Source of the DNA: Leguminivora glycinivorella
Lineage: Eukaryota; Arthropoda; Insecta; Lepidoptera; Tortricidae
DNA: 64,000 nt
Assembly (NCBI RefSeq): GCF_023078275.1
Contig: NC_062990.1
Location: forward strand, 4,665,549 to 4,729,548
Direction: 5' to 3'
Program-made: the position numbers and the translations under genes
Shown here: positions 20,547-31,275 of the stretch, piece after piece
Layout: every line of letters begins with the position of its first letter
How positions within the stretch are numbered: position 1 is the first letter of the stretch
The notes under the pieces: model-generated
What the model saw: the letters and a program-made list of their open reading frames with translations, nothing else
What the model was told of the DNA's origin: nothing
Database searches by the model: none

Positions 20547-20955
20547 AAAGGGGCAAAGTTGTATTTTAACGCCGAGTGTGGAATTGAAAAACGAGCAAGT
20601 GAAAGGATTCTATAGTTGAACCACGAGCGAAGCGAGTGGTTCGAGAATAGAATCCTGAACTTGCGAGTTTTTAACACACGAGAAGTAAAATTCATTTGCA
20701 CCCGAGTGTAACACAAAACTTTTTCCCTCACTATAGCGAGGAAACTACAACGCAAGAAATGCGTTTATCACTGCTTCCAGTAGTTCCACGGGTGGTAAAT
20801 CATTACTAGATTCACCTACTTTTATCAGTTTTAAAGCAGTTAATTTGACTTTATTCAAGATCAAATTACTTTACCCACTAGTGGATAAAATGCGTTTTTA
20901 CCCGCTGGTATTAAAGGACAAAACACGTGTTTCCGAGCTAGTGAGGGGAAAAATT
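20547..20955 (+). mobile_element. 430-bp dispersed repeat (CTAGCTCGGAAACACG family)
   Basis: Plus-orientation copy from gttatacaaaggggcaaagt to gtttccgagctagtgagggg, with the internal palindrome accacgagcgaagcgagtgg. See 16712-17150. Confidence 0.75.
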
Positions 20956-21300
20956 AAGTATTACAAAATCAAACGAAATGACCTGAAAGTAAGTAATTGG
21001 TGCGACAGCGCCCGTTTCGTTCGTCACGGGGCGTTACGAATGCTACTTTGGCTACGCCGACTGAACTCAGGACGCCTTAGGTAAATAGCGTAATAAAACT
21101 TGTGTACTATGAACCTGTATCAACACGGCTATACCGTGTAAACACGTGCATTATAATAATAAATGGGCAAAGCTTGCTTTATTTACTGCCTACTTGCAGG
21201 AAAGTTAGAGAATTGCTGTTAGTTGAATGAAATAATTTTAAAGCTATAGCTACGCCACCACCACGGCCATGTAATACGCCAGCCTGGGGCGTTTAAGAAT
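20956..21300. other. Anonymous sequence
   Basis: A patch at 21001-21070 is GC-richer (gcgcccgtttcgttcgtcac). No gene recognised. Confidence 0.4.
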
Positions 21301-21309
21301 TAAGGGAAG

Positions 21310-21420
21310 GCATGGATACTTTCGCACACATACAGCAGACCTCCGTGCCTCAGTTGGTGAGAGCGACGGCAGGTTCGATTCCTTTTGGAGTTATGAATTT
21401 TTAAATTTTTCCTTCAATTT
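21310..21420 (+). mobile_element. tRNA-derived SINE fragment
   Basis: aagggaaggcatggatactt, then gacctccgtgcctcagttgg (box A) and caggttcgattccttttgga (box B), then a T/A-rich tail with ttttccttcaatttaaaa. Same family as 37835-38095. Confidence 0.65.
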
Positions 21421-21702
21421 AAAATTTGTTAATGTGTCAGTCCAAAAATATATTGAGGACTATTTAGTTCAGCCAGTTTTGTGGGCAGAGCAAGTTATTG
21501 GAGAAAAGCAGAGAGTGTGGTGTGCCAACAATGTCAGTGTGGCGAGAAGCTTTGAGGTACTTAAATACATATTATTTCGATTGTTAAAGTGTGCCTAGGT
21601 AGGTGTAATGTATTAATTACATGGATACTAGCACCTAACAGGAACTATCAAAAGAAGGACTGTAAAGTTTTAAACACAATATATTGTATCAAAGAGGATA
21701 GA

Positions 21703-22369
21703 GTCGCCATCTAGCTGAGCGTACCCCAAAGTGTGTGGCGCCCCTGGTTGAGCGTAGCTTTTTTCCGGGATACGTTTTTTTCTTAGACCTTGGCCGTCTA
21801 TACGAAGTTATATATCGTCACTAATACTTTGAAAAAATCTCGGATCTCACGCTGTTCCTCAAAGTTGAAACACAGTAAGTCTATATGCATTCCGAATCCA
21901 TACATACTTACTACAATTTTCTTTTCATTGACAGACGAAGATACAAGTTTTTTTTAAAGTAGTGACGATATGTAGATCTTTGATTGTATATATGTTTTAG
22001 TTAAAAATCTGGAACTACAAATAAATTTCTTAGTAAAAATCAGTCCCTAAGGGATTAAAAGCTCCACTTTTATATTCACAACTTTTAAAGCCCTAAGCCA
22101 TAAAGGGTTATCTTGTCGAATAACCTTTCGTTGACATTATCAACCCTTTATCGGCCACAGGACGACGGGCTAGCGTGACGACTTACATTTAAATGTCACT
22201 CTGACGTGACATTACTTCGTGCCTTGACCGGAACCTTTACTATGAGCAAAGACATATATTAACTCCATCTAGACAGATAAATTCTAAGAAAAAAACGTAC
22301 CTCAGTACCATACAAAAAAAGTTACGGTGGCCTAGATGGCGTTACACCTTTGCGGGACGCTCAGCTAGA
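21703..22369. mobile_element. MITE with CGCCATCTAGCTGAGCGT termini
   Basis: The left end gtcgccatctagctgagcgt and the complement of the right end (acgctcagctagatggcgc) are inverted. Inner pairs include acgtttttttcttaga on both arms. Interior non-coding sequence includes tcgaataacctttcgttgac. No target duplication resolved. Confidence 0.7.
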
Positions 22370-22772
22370 TGGCGCTAATATTAATATTTGACATTTTAAT
22401 ACATATCAAGCTAAGAATATGGGCGAAATTATTAAAACTGAGGTTCAAAAGTTTTAAGTCTGTGTTAAGAGATGGCAGTCTATGCACTGTGATTACACGT
22501 TTTACTTCGACAGTAACTCTCTACAATACTAGATCCTCTCTGCTATGAGTTTTTGACGTTATAATTAATTCGAAAAGCTTAAACGTCAATGAAAATGTAT
22601 GTGATTTTTTGGGTTCAGTAGGTGTCAGGGCTGAATGCACCCTATGCAGCGTCGACTCAGGACACTTGTATAATAAGCTTCAAAGCCTTTGAAAGTCATT
22701 TCATCGACATCTCTGATTATCTCATGGCAGAGGCTCTTTCTGTAGATATCGGTATAGAACCCGCACCCGCAG
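22370..22772. other. Repeat-derived sequence
   Basis: gatggcagtctatgcactgt and gcagcgtcgactcaggacac (22645-22670) look like fragments of dispersed repeats. The latter wording recurs near 33485, 54580 and 57575. No gene. Confidence 0.45.
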
Positions 22773-23631
22773 GGATGACGATTACATAAAAAACCGGCCA
22801 AGAGCGTGTCGGGCCACGCTCAGTGTAGGGTTCCGTAGTTTTCCGTATTTTTCTCAAAAACTACTGAACCTATGAAGTTCAAAACAATTTTCCTAGAAAG
22901 TCTTTATAAAGTTCTACTTTTGTGATTTTTTTCATATTTTTTAACCATATGGTTCAAAAGTTAGAGGGGGGGGGACGCACTTTTTTTTCCTTTAGGAGCG
23001 ATTATTTCCGAAAATATTAATATTATCAAAAAGCGATCTTAGTAAACCCTTATTCATTTTTAAATACCTATCCAACAATATATCACACGTTGGAGTTGGA
23101 ATTAAAAAAAATATCAGCCCCCACTTTACATGTAGGGGGGGTACCCTAACAAAACATTTTTTTCCATTTTTTATTTTTGCACTTTGTCGGCGTGATTGAT
23201 ATACATATTGGTACCAAGTTTCAGCTTTCTAGTGCTAATGGTTACTGAGATTATCCGCGGACGGACGGACGGACGGACGGACGGACGGACGGACAGACAG
23301 ACATGGCGAAACCATAAGGGTTCCTAGTGACTACGGAACCCTAAAAATGGCATTCTTTTTAGTCCGTCAGTTAGATCGTCCAAAAATACTGAACACATAT
23401 TTTACGCTTTTTCTAATTAATGAAATAATACAAAGATATAGAGCATCAAAGTTCCGGAGTGGGGGCTTGTGACGTCACTTCTAAGTAAAAATTGTACCTG
23501 GGCGTGACGTCACGCGAAACTTCAACTGTACCGTCGTCATTTTTCGTTTAGGAGAAAAAAGAAAAAATACGTGTCTAAAATTCTTTGATAATCTAACTGA
23601 CGGACTAATTATTTTTTTTAGTCGTCTCGCC
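22773..23631. mobile_element. AGGGATGACGAC-family MITE, split by a GGGTTCCGTAG repeat
   Basis: agggatgacgattacataaa at the left and tttttagtcgtctcgcct at the right. After the insert it resumes with atggcattctttttagtccg, then gagtgggggcttgtgacgtc and ggcgtgacgtcacgcgaaac. The insert occupies about 22787-23345. Confidence 0.75.
22787..23345 (+). mobile_element. GGGTTCCGTAG...CTACGGAACCC repeat
   Basis: Begins aaccggccaagagcgtgtcg, gtgtagggttccgtagtttt; ends ggcgaaaccataagggttcc, gtgactacggaaccctaaaa. It carries a (GGAC)n run at 23258-23296 and a poly-G run near 22967. A partial reverse copy is at 54783-54950. Non-coding. Confidence 0.7.
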
Positions 23632-24060
23632 TATTTAAGTTGTTATAAGTGGCTAAGGTTCAGATGTAGAGAGTTGAGACTTTTTAGATTCATTATTTGA
23701 ACAATGTTTTCTAGTTTTTTTAACTGTTTGTATGCGTATTGTGCGTAACTGATTTATACATAAGTGTCACTAAACTCATTGCACCTTAAGTACGTTGTTA
23801 AGTAAATGTGCCAAAAAGAAAACTTAAACACCATACTTATACACAGGTTAAACAAACTCGCATGGCAACATAGCGTGAGAACATCGCAATCGCATGCGAA
23901 AAGAATTGACGTGTTTCCAACGATTTAGGTCATTCGGGACATGTGGTACTGAACTAGTAAATAACTATTGTCTGCTCTTCGGTTTAAATATTCAGGCTAT
24001 TTGGAAAGTAGGTACAGTGACATCAGATTTATATCAGGATTTGTAGAAAATATGCACACA
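23632..24060. other. Anonymous sequence
   Basis: No gene or repeat recognised. Confidence 0.4.
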
Positions 24061-24077
24061 AATAATTATAAATAAAT

Positions 24078-24332
24078 AAATAAATAAATATTGGGGACAC
24101 GTTACACAGATCAACTTAGCCCCAAACTAAGCAAAGCTTGTACCTACTGTGAGTGCTAAGCGACGATATACATACTTAAATATATAAATACATACATATA
24201 CATAGAAAATATCCATTACTCAGGAACAAATATCTGTGCTCATCACACAAATAAATGCCCTTACCGGGATTCGAACCCAGGACCGCGGCTTAGCAGGCAG
24301 GGTCACTACCGACTGAGCCAGACCGGTCGTCA
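24078..24332 (-). mobile_element. tRNA-derived SINE
   Basis: In reverse: ccggtctggctcagtcggta, tgggttcgaatcccggtaag, body with gctcagcacagat-type text, gctaagttgatctgtgtaac, tail (ATTT)n. See 6792-7036. Confidence 0.8.
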
Positions 24333-24344
24333 CCCTAATGTCTG

Positions 24345-24410
24345 CTAATCAGAAGTTAAAAACTTAGATAAGTATTTAAATTGTAACTTCTGATTAGCAA
24401 AAACGTCTGT
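24345..24410. repeat. Small inverted repeat
   Basis: tgctaatcagaagtta is complemented by taacttctgattagca about 18 bases further on. It may be a remnant of a MITE or a hairpin. No terminator function is implied. Confidence 0.5.
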
Positions 24411-24429
24411 AATCGATGCCACTAGGCTT

Positions 24430-24618
24430 AGAATAAATTTAAAAGTGGAAAATGCCTGCCTTGGCTGAGACTGGAACTCACGGCGTCTGGATCGATACTC
24501 CAGCGCTCTGCCGGCTGAGCCACCAAGACTTCAACCAAGCCAAGCGTTGCGTCGCGTCGTTGGGGTGCGTTGGGGTACATCTACCGTAAGAGTGTTCTTA
24601 GCTTGGTTAGCGCGTCGT
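24430..24618 (-). mobile_element. tRNA-like SINE, left member of an inverted pair
   Basis: In reverse it contains cttggtggctcagccggcag (box A-like) and cgtgagttccagtctcagcc (box B-like). It matches the reverse complement of 25295-25495, including acatctaccgtaagagtgtt. Confidence 0.65.
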
Positions 24619-24630
24619 AACTGGTTAATT

Positions 24631-25263
24631 CAGGTCTCAACCATTATGGTGGGGAACGAAGAGCTAGAGTCTGTCAAGCATTACGTGTATCTTGGACATA
24701 TTCTATCTTTTGACAAAACACACCAGGAGCAGGAGATCTCTAGGAGAACCCAGCTGGGTTGGGCGGCATTCAACAAGTTGGCGGACATCCTCAAACCTGT
24801 TAACATTCCACAATGCCTGAAGACTCGCCTCTTTAACCAATGTGTCCTGCCCACCATGACCTACGGTGCCGAAACATGGACGCTCACTAAAAAGGCTGTG
24901 CATAAGATCCGAGTTGCACAGAGAGCCATGGAGCGCGCCATGCTCGGTATCAAGATTCAAGATCGGGTGAGGAATGCCGAGATCCGTCGTCGCACCAAGG
25001 TGCTAGACGTGGGTTTCGTCATTACCAAACTAAAATGGAGTTGGGCGGGACATGTTGCTAGGCAGAGTGATGGCAGATGGACTAAAATGTTAACAGAATG
25101 GTGGCCGCTCACAGATGTAAGAAGCGCTTGGCATCCGTTGGCTCGTTGGGTGGACGACATCCGGAAAATTGCGGGCCACAACTGGATGAGACTAGCTCAG
25201 GACCGGGACAAGTGGCGTACTAGAAGAGAGGCCTATGCTCAGCAGTGGGCGATAAAGGGCTGA
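24631..25263 (+). CDS. C-terminal fragment of RTE-like reverse transcriptase
   Basis: About 210 codons of element-derived frame; the 28 codons before it belong to flanking DNA, so no start codon is assigned. Motifs known from the RTE C-terminus: VKHYVYLGHILSFD, RLFNQCVLPTMTYGAETWTL (residues about 95-115 of the open frame) and WAGHVARQSDGRW, followed by WVDDIRKIAGHNWMRLAQD near the end. The catalytic palm (with the A and YxDD motifs) is missing, so it cannot polymerise. Stop at 25261-25263. No frameshift or internal stop, consistent with a young insertion. Confidence 0.8.
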   Translation, partial: QVSTIMVGNEELESVKHYVYLGHILSFDKTHQEQEISRRTQLGWAAFNKLADILKPVNIPQCLKTRLFNQCVLPTMTYGAETWTLTKKAVHKIRVAQRAMERAMLGIKIQDRVRNAEIRRRTKVLDVGFVITKLKWSWAGHVARQSDGRWTKMLTEWWPLTDVRSAWHPLARWVDDIRKIAGHNWMRLAQDRDKWRTRREAYAQQWAIKG

Positions 25264-25282
25264 TATGATGATGATGATGATG
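24631..25282 (+). mobile_element. 5'-truncated RTE-type LINE with 12-bp duplication
   Basis: Flanked by aactggttaatt (24619-24630 and 25283-25294). It holds the C-terminal part of the reverse transcriptase protein and ends with (GAT)n directly after the stop codon, a usual form of RTE 3' end. The insertion lies between the two inverted SINE copies. Confidence 0.85.
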
Positions 25283-25495
25283 AACTGGTTAATTTCCAAT
25301 AATTATGACTTGGAACTCCGGTTGCCGTTTAAGAAGTTTAACACTCTTACGGTAGATGTCGCTACGGGTCCCATTGATCTAAGTGGAAAATTTCGTTGGC
25401 TTGGATGACTTCTTGGTGGCTCTGTTGGAAGATCGATCCAGTGGCCGTGAGTTCAAGTCTCATCCAAGGCAGACATTTTGCACTTTTAAATGTAT
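25283..25495 (+). mobile_element. tRNA-like SINE, right member of an inverted pair
   Basis: cttggtggctctgttggaag, gtgagttcaagtctcatcca and ccaaggcagacattttgcac mirror the left member. acactcttacggtagatgtc is the complement of the left-side sequence. Confidence 0.65.
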
Positions 25496-25830
25496 TTTAA
25501 ACTTGACTTAGACATTCTAAATAAAATACGTCCCGACGTAACTATATGATTCGAAGAGTCCCCCTCCTCCTTTGACACTGATATTATGATTTCGTATCGC
25601 TGAAACATTAACCTATATCCGATATCGTAATGGGTCCCTTTGCAAAGTGATAATCACGGGACCCTAATACGTCGGCCCTCCTATTTACCAGTTTCAAGGT
25701 AAGCCTTTACCAAGGACCCTCGAAGGTGGTAAATGGGACCATAATCCGTAGGACCGGAACGGATTTGTGGAGCCATTGTATATATATAGTCCTCCTCATC
25801 GTTTTCGATGACGGCGACCCTAAATAAGCC

Positions 25831-25945
25831 TTACGGACGTTTCCTTGCGTGTGCTCTAATGTGGCTGGCCAGGCCGAACTTGGTTTTAAATATTCGCTGG
25901 CACGGGTGGCAATAAAGTTCGCCAGCGGAGTTATAGTGTACACGT
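25831..25945 (-). pseudogene. LINE C-terminal C2H2 finger remnant
   Basis: On the minus strand a frame ending at the stop complementary to 25831-25833 encodes a C2H2 finger: C-x2-C-x12-H-x3-H, within GELYCHPCQRIFKTKFGLAS and HIRAHARKR. Such a finger at the extreme C-terminus, followed by 3' UTR, is a feature of several insect LINE proteins. Upstream sequence is degraded into a purine/pyrimidine-rich tract (25980-26015). The longer frame at 25707-26030 is a different, meaningless frame. Confidence 0.55.
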
Positions 25946-26048
25946 AGGAGGGCTTAGGTCTCTCTTTTCGTAATTGGCGCTTTTCATGTAAGGGAGGGAA
26001 GGGAGGGAGGGGGGGGAGCCATTGTATCAAGAGTTGGGAAAACTTCTT

Positions 26049-26272
26049 TTTAACCCACGACGCAAAAATGACGGGGTGTTATGTTTGAAATGTCTGTCTG
26101 TCTGTTTGTGTGTGTGTCTGTCTGTGGCATAGTAGCTCCTGAACTGATGAACCGATTTAGATTTAGTTTTTTTTTTGAAGGCTGAATTATTCGGGAGTGT
26201 TCTTAGCCATGTTTCATGAAAATCGGTACATTATGTCGCGGACGGGGTTTTTTCAAATTTTTAATTTTGTGG
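26049..26272 (+). mobile_element. AACCCCCGAC-family repeat
   Basis: taacccacgacgcaaaaatg ... ccatgtttcatgaaaatcgg ... gcggacggggttttttcaaa, ending attttgtggttat. The adjoining MITE inserted right at this end. Confidence 0.8.
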
Positions 26273-26279
26273 TTATTAT

Positions 26280-26601
26280 CATAAATTAAATATAACAAGA
26301 TCATACCATCCCATACATTAAAATGCGACCGCCTACGAAGGCGCTTACACTCCACCACACATAGATGGCGCCACAAAAAAAATGTCTTGTAGCTTTCGAT
26401 TATACTTGTAGATGGCGTTAAGTGTCACTTTTGACATAGATTTACGGCTCGGAATTGACACTTAATGCCAATCTACAAATAATCGGTGGCAACAAGGCAT
26501 TTTTTGTGGCGCCATCTATGTGTGGTGGAGTGTAAGCGCGTTCGTAGGCGGTCGCATTTTTAATGTATGGGATGGTATGATCTTGTTATATTTAATTTAT
26601 G
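26280..26601. mobile_element. 7-bp-TSD MITE (CATAAATTAAATA variant), intact
   Basis: TIRs cataaattaaatataacaag and the complement of cttgttatatttaatttatg are exact over 20 bases. Flanked by ttattat (26273-26279 and 26602-26608). Inner motifs match copies at 3019 and 10841. Confidence 0.88.
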
Positions 26602-26787
26602 TTATTATATAAGATGACTTTGGGATCTGGTGTTTATATTTAAATTTTTTTCTTTCGTATTTATTATACCTATTTTATTGTAATCTTACTACGTCTACCT
26701 ATCTGTTTTGTTAGTTGTTGTAAATCAGCTTTTCTGTTTTATATTTTTTCACGCTAAACACGGGCACGTAGATAGATCGTGAATGGT

Positions 26788-26988
26788 TAACCACAAAATT
26801 AAAATGTTGAAAAAAACACCCGACATAGTGGACCGATTTTCATGAAACATGAGTAAGAACACTCCTGACTAATTTCAACTTTCGAACAAAAAAGAATCAA
26901 AATCGATTCATCCGTTTGGGAGCTACGATGCCAAAGACAGACACGTCAAACTTGGAACACCCTGTCGTTTTTACGTCGGGGGTTAAAA
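26788..26988 (-). mobile_element. AACCCCCGAC-family repeat
   Basis: aaccacaaaattaaaatgtt, acccgacatagtggaccgat, cgattcatccgtttgggagc, tacgtcgggggttaaaaaa. The tetranucleotide stretch is short here. Confidence 0.8.
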
Positions 26989-27288
26989 AAGGGCACGTGA
27001 AGATAAATATAAGATAAGATAACTACAATATAGTGAAATACACATATTTCACCAAAGTTATTATAGAAAACTATTATATAAGTGAAGTGCATAGTCGCAG
27101 TAAAAATATTGTGTGCAACGGTGTTTCCAAAAAAACTCGTGGCGATGGCGTTTCTATTCACAATTTTTGTTTTTTCACCTTAAATTTTTGACCTCTCTTA
27201 ATTACCGGTTGCATAAAATACTATTTAAATTCACGCCTCTCTTTAATTTTATGTCAGGTGCGGATAGCAAAAATCCTAAAATATACCT

Positions 27289-27503
27289 AAGGTACAGCGG
27301 GGTAATTTCAACAGGGAGTCAAATGCAACTGATTCCTTGTTTTACAATGTTTGCATTATTAATTAGAGTATCCACTGGTTATATATAGCACGCGTGTTCA
27401 GTCGATTCGATACATGTGGAACTCAACTAACTAGTGTAATAACGAAAAAGATGGATCAGTTACAATTGTTCCCCAGTCGATATTTGCCCCGTTGTACCCT
27501 ACG
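27289..27503. mobile_element. MITE with AGGGTACARCGGGG termini
   Basis: The left aaggtacagcggggtaattt and the complement of the right (tttgccccgttgtacccta) are inverted, with an inner inverted pair aactgattcc/ggatcagtt. A half copy in reverse is at 51140-51295. Short frames across it have no recognisable product. Confidence 0.65.
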
Positions 27504-27819
27504 CCTTTTGATGTTGTACAAAATACAATTTCAGATAAACCGAGATTGTGTAACCATTTTTACAAATGACACAATAAATTCCGGCCGTAATCCTGACTCA
27601 TTTGTCAGTTTTTGTGCCTTTTTTGATCAATTGTGCCATTTCAAAGGCGAAGGTCGGGTTCAAATGATGTGAAAAATGGACGCCCCGATATCGAATTGCC
27701 TTTGATCTTTAGATGACCTTAGTATAATGGGTATGAAAACTAGAGTAAAATCTACTGGAGAAAATATAGACAATAAACAACAAAAAACAAAATAAAAACC
27801 GCTTTTAAGACTCACTCTC

Positions 27820-28350
27820 GTGCCATGAATTCGAAATACGTTATTCGATATTTCACGAGAGCCGAAGGGAGTGTTTTAAATCGAGACGAGTTACGAATTT
27901 CCTTTTCGCACGTGTATCGTAATGTAGGTACTATATTAGTACATACATACAACATACATACAATCACGCCTGTATCCCATAAAGGGGTAGGCAGAACACT
28001 TGAAACCACTAAAGCTTCAGTGCCACTCTTGGCAAATAAGGGGTTGAAAGAAAACGAAACTGTGACATTGCAGTGACAGGTTGCCAGCCTCTCGCCTACG
28101 CCACAATTTAACCCATATGCCATAGTCGCCTTCTACGACACCCACGGCAAGAAAGGGGGTGGTGAAATTCTTAACCCGTCACCACACAGACTATATTAGT
28201 AATTTTACTTTTTTTACACACTGGTTCATTTATTGTCAGGTCAAAACTACGGAGGGCCACCTGTACTGAAAAACGTCGTACGATACACGTGCGAAAAGGA
28301 AATACGTTGTCTTACACACTTGTATCGTAATGTACTGTTTTGGTTTTAGT
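27820..28350. mobile_element. CGTCGTACGATACACG repeat, split by a retroposon
   Basis: aagggagtgttttaaatcga, cgagttacgaatttcctttt and cgcacgtgtatcgtaatgta (to about 27929), then after the insert gtactgaaaaacgtcgtacg and atacacgtgcgaaaaggaaa (28268-28310), ending tgtatcgtaatgtact. Related copies are at 43215-43610 and 53472-53702. Confidence 0.6.
27942..28189 (-). mobile_element. SINE-like retroposon with 12-bp duplication
   Basis: Flanked by actatattagta (27930-27941 and 28190-28201). Body as in 18371-18625, with a (CATA)n tail at the left end, so it is in minus orientation. Confidence 0.85.
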
Positions 28351-28479
28351 AAGTAGGTAACCGTTTAAGGACTGTATTCACTTTCTCAATACAATGAAAT
28401 CATTTTCCGCGGCCTTTATGCTATCGAGTAACGTACCTATTCTTAAACGAAAAATTGATGGTACTTAGTAGTATCACAC

Positions 28480-28634
28480 CTCGGACACTGGCGATAAAAT
28501 ATATGAAAGAGGCGCGTTCCCAGCACAAAGTCTAAGCTCGTGTAGGTGAACGCGTACTAAGCTTGTATGAGTGAGATATGACAGGTCGACTGTTCGCAGT
28601 TTTGACAGGCGGTAACTGTGAGGTAACTGAGAGG
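28480..28634 (+). mobile_element. CACACCTCGG element, 3'-truncated
   Basis: cacacctcggacactggcga to gtaactgagagg, then cut off at the border of the next element. Confidence 0.75.
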
Positions 28635-28636
28635 GA

Positions 28637-29790
28637 AACCCTTAGAAAGACGATCCAATAAAAAAAAACTGCCTTTTTTTGTTTTCGTAACAGACATCGC
28701 TACGCTCGGCTTTCCAAGGGATGATTTTTTTATATCCTCGTAAAAATTGTTTATTATGATGTCTATTACCTATCCATACTTTTAACTGTAAGAAAAATAT
28801 AATGTTTCTGTCTTTCTGCCTAAGGAATTTATAAGCGACCATATAAACAAACTAAGCCAACTTTGACAACTTGCATCTTAAAAACTACTGATTCGATTTC
28901 GATTCGGTTTTTAGTTTATAATCATGCATTTATTTGTCTTTAATTTTAAAAAATCATATATCTAAATTATACACAGTGTCTACCGTTTTTTGCGGTTATT
29001 CAGAGTGATACGAAAATTAAGGTTTTTTTTTTTCTTACATTTTTTTTCCAATTTTTTTCGATATTTTTTTTAAGTTACATAAAGCAATACCTTTCAAATG
29101 AAACTTGTTTTGTCAAAAATCGGACGACGTACAAAAAAATGAGATTTTTTTTCGGTTTTCGTAACCGACCTCGCTACGCTCGTCGTTCTAAGGGATGAAA
29201 TTATAATATCCTCGGAATTTTTAATTTTATTTTGATGTGTACTGTTACTATGTATTTTTCTGTGTCAGAAAAACATATTATTTCTGACTTTCTGGCAAAG
29301 GAATTTCAAAGTGGCCATATAAAGCGATCTTTCCCAACTTTGGCAACTTGTATCTTAAAAAATGCTAATCCGATTTCGATGCGGTCTTCAGTTTTCAACT
29401 AAAAATTTATCTGTCTTCGATTAAAAAGAACTCGTATATCGACATTGTACATTTTGTCTGTCATTCTTTGAAGTTATTCAGTGCGAGACGTAAATTTACT
29501 TTTTTTATTTTTTTCTTACTTTTCTTTCAAATTTTTTTTCTTTGTATTTTTTTTTAAATTACACAAATTAATACCTTTCATTGTCATTTCATTTGTCAAA
29601 ATCGGACGATACAATAAAAAGATAGAATTTTTTTAATTTTCATAAAACACCTCGCTACGCTCGGCTTCCTAAGGGATGAAATTTCGATATCCTCGGAAAA
29701 AATCGTTTACTATGATGTCTACTATCACCATGCAAAGCGGCTTGCTTCCATCCAAAAGTGCAGCTTTTTTTTTTTCATAACTAGTATGAC
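28637..29790 (+). mobile_element. Single-arm copy of the 2.2-kb foldback element
   Basis: It begins gaaacccttagaaagacgat and ends ttcataactagtatgac. It matches the loop plus right arm of the palindromic element at 57802-60045. Inside it are about two and a third diverged units of roughly 500 bp, each opened by a tcgctacgctcg motif (28690, 29172, 29652) and carrying agggatga, tatcctcg, gtcagaaaaa, tttctgactttctgg-like and ccatataaa words in the same order. Many poly-T runs. No credible gene. Confidence 0.8.
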
Positions 29791-29960
29791 CAGGGGCGGC
29801 TCACTCCGCGATTCTATCGCCGCGCTACAAGTACATCCTGGCGGCCGCGAGTTCGCGGCCTACTCAGGGGTTGCGCGCGTTCTCACGGAATGCACGTTCG
29901 CACTTTCTATTGTTACTTTACGTCGCGAGGTTTTTTTAAGCGATGTCCGCGTGTGGAATG
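29791..29960 (+). mobile_element. hAT-like terminal fragment
   Basis: Starts caggggcggctcactccgcg, a typical hAT-style CAGGGGCGG end, followed by GC-rich sequence (gcggccgcgagttcgcggcc). No partner end found, so it is a fragment. Confidence 0.45.
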
Positions 29961-30454
29961 GCTAATAATACTTAGTTAAATAGACATATTGAATAAAATA
30001 AATACCATAAGACATTCTTACTTAGATCTACTACTGAAACACTTTCGAAACCGGGCTCTACGCGGCGCTACGACATTTTCGCTACATACGGGGAAACCCA
30101 TGTAATCGGCTACGCTTCTACGAGCGATGTACCCGACAGTCGGGTTCTTGGTAGCGAAAGTGTTAAGTCCCACGGAAAAGTTCAATAAGGCTTGTGATGT
30201 TGGAACTTGAACAAAAATATATAAATATTAATTCGTTTGGATCCATTGGTAACCCTAACACCGGACGCCGCACACGTGCGGCTCGTTTCTTTGTAAGAAT
30301 TTTGTAGGTATTTAAAAAGGCGGCATTTCGTGAACATCAAAGCAGTGGGCCTTCTGTACTTGTACTATTATATATTCTGTGGTATGACTAAAAAGTACCC
30401 ATGAGTGAACAATAACATAAATAATAAATAAATATTGAGGGATACATATTATTC
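29961..30454. other. Repeat-derived anonymous sequence
   Basis: cataagacattcttacttag and cccacggaaaagttcaataa resemble a decayed SINE tail. ttggaacttgaacaaaaata follows. No gene recognised. Confidence 0.4.
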
Positions 30455-31275
30455 TAGAGATGGACCGAATACGGACTTTGCCGAATACGAATATTCGGCC
30501 GAACATTCGGTTCAGCTTTTACCGAACCGAACATTCGGCCGAATATTCGGTTCCGCCATATTTTCAATCCTGGCTTAGATTTAAAAACTTTTTAATGATC
30601 GGTAATGGCCTAATGGGTAATACTAAGGCTCTTAATGTTCCTATAATTTAGTGCAAAAGAAAATTTTGCTTTTTGTTTCTTAAGCTACGTTATTTTTACT
30701 TTTTGCGTAATTATAGTAGGTATTTATATTTAAATGCATTTTTAACTCTCTTTGGTGGTTCCTTAGAAATCTTAGAATGCTGAAATCACAGAACTTAATT
30801 TAGATAGAAGAAACAAATTCATATATTTGTATAGGGGCCGAGCGTGTCAAATTTTGTACTGAAGTTGATTCTTGCCTGTAATTTTAAATATGTCTCAGGC
30901 TCTTGATTGTTCATAATTTTTGTGTTGTTGCAATTGAATATCACGTAACGAGGCATTTTTTATGTTTTGGTTGACTTCAACTTACAAAAATTGACGCCCG
31001 AAAGCTGCAAGCTGCGAGTAAAGACGGACAACTCAGTGGATTTCACTGAGTTCATTTGACACGCTAAGTAGATACGTTTGCTTGATCTATGGTATATATG
31101 ACATCTATGGCTGAAATAGTACGTCATTATCCGATGAATTACGAAACAACTTGCGCTATTTATTTACTTTGTTTATTCGGTAAATATTCGGCAATGTAAC
31201 CGAACTATTCGGCCGAATACGAACATTGAAAAACTGGCTGAATATGCCGAATCCCGAATATTGGGCCCACCTCTA
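30455..31275. mobile_element. hAT-like element with ATTCGG subterminal arrays
   Basis: The left end tagagatggaccgaatacgg is followed by seven or more ATTCGG/CCGAAT words (30475-30560). The right end mirrors this (31165-31265), closing cccacctcta. Flanks tattattc and ccttattc agree at 6 of 8 bases, a decayed 8-bp duplication. The 600-bp middle is AT-rich and non-coding. Confidence 0.65.

Noticed and set aside
20845..21084. 79-codon frame in the 430-bp repeat
   Set aside because: The frame extends beyond the repeat border, and the counterpart at 52906-53199 keeps only part of it; more likely chance.
22640..22670. Rho-independent-type terminator hairpins near small inverted repeats
   Set aside because: Bacterial terminators are not expected; the sequence is lepidopteran-like repeat DNA.
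25707..26030. 107-codon minus-strand frame
   Set aside because: Its translation is unlike any protein I know, while another frame of the same strand shows the C2H2 finger.
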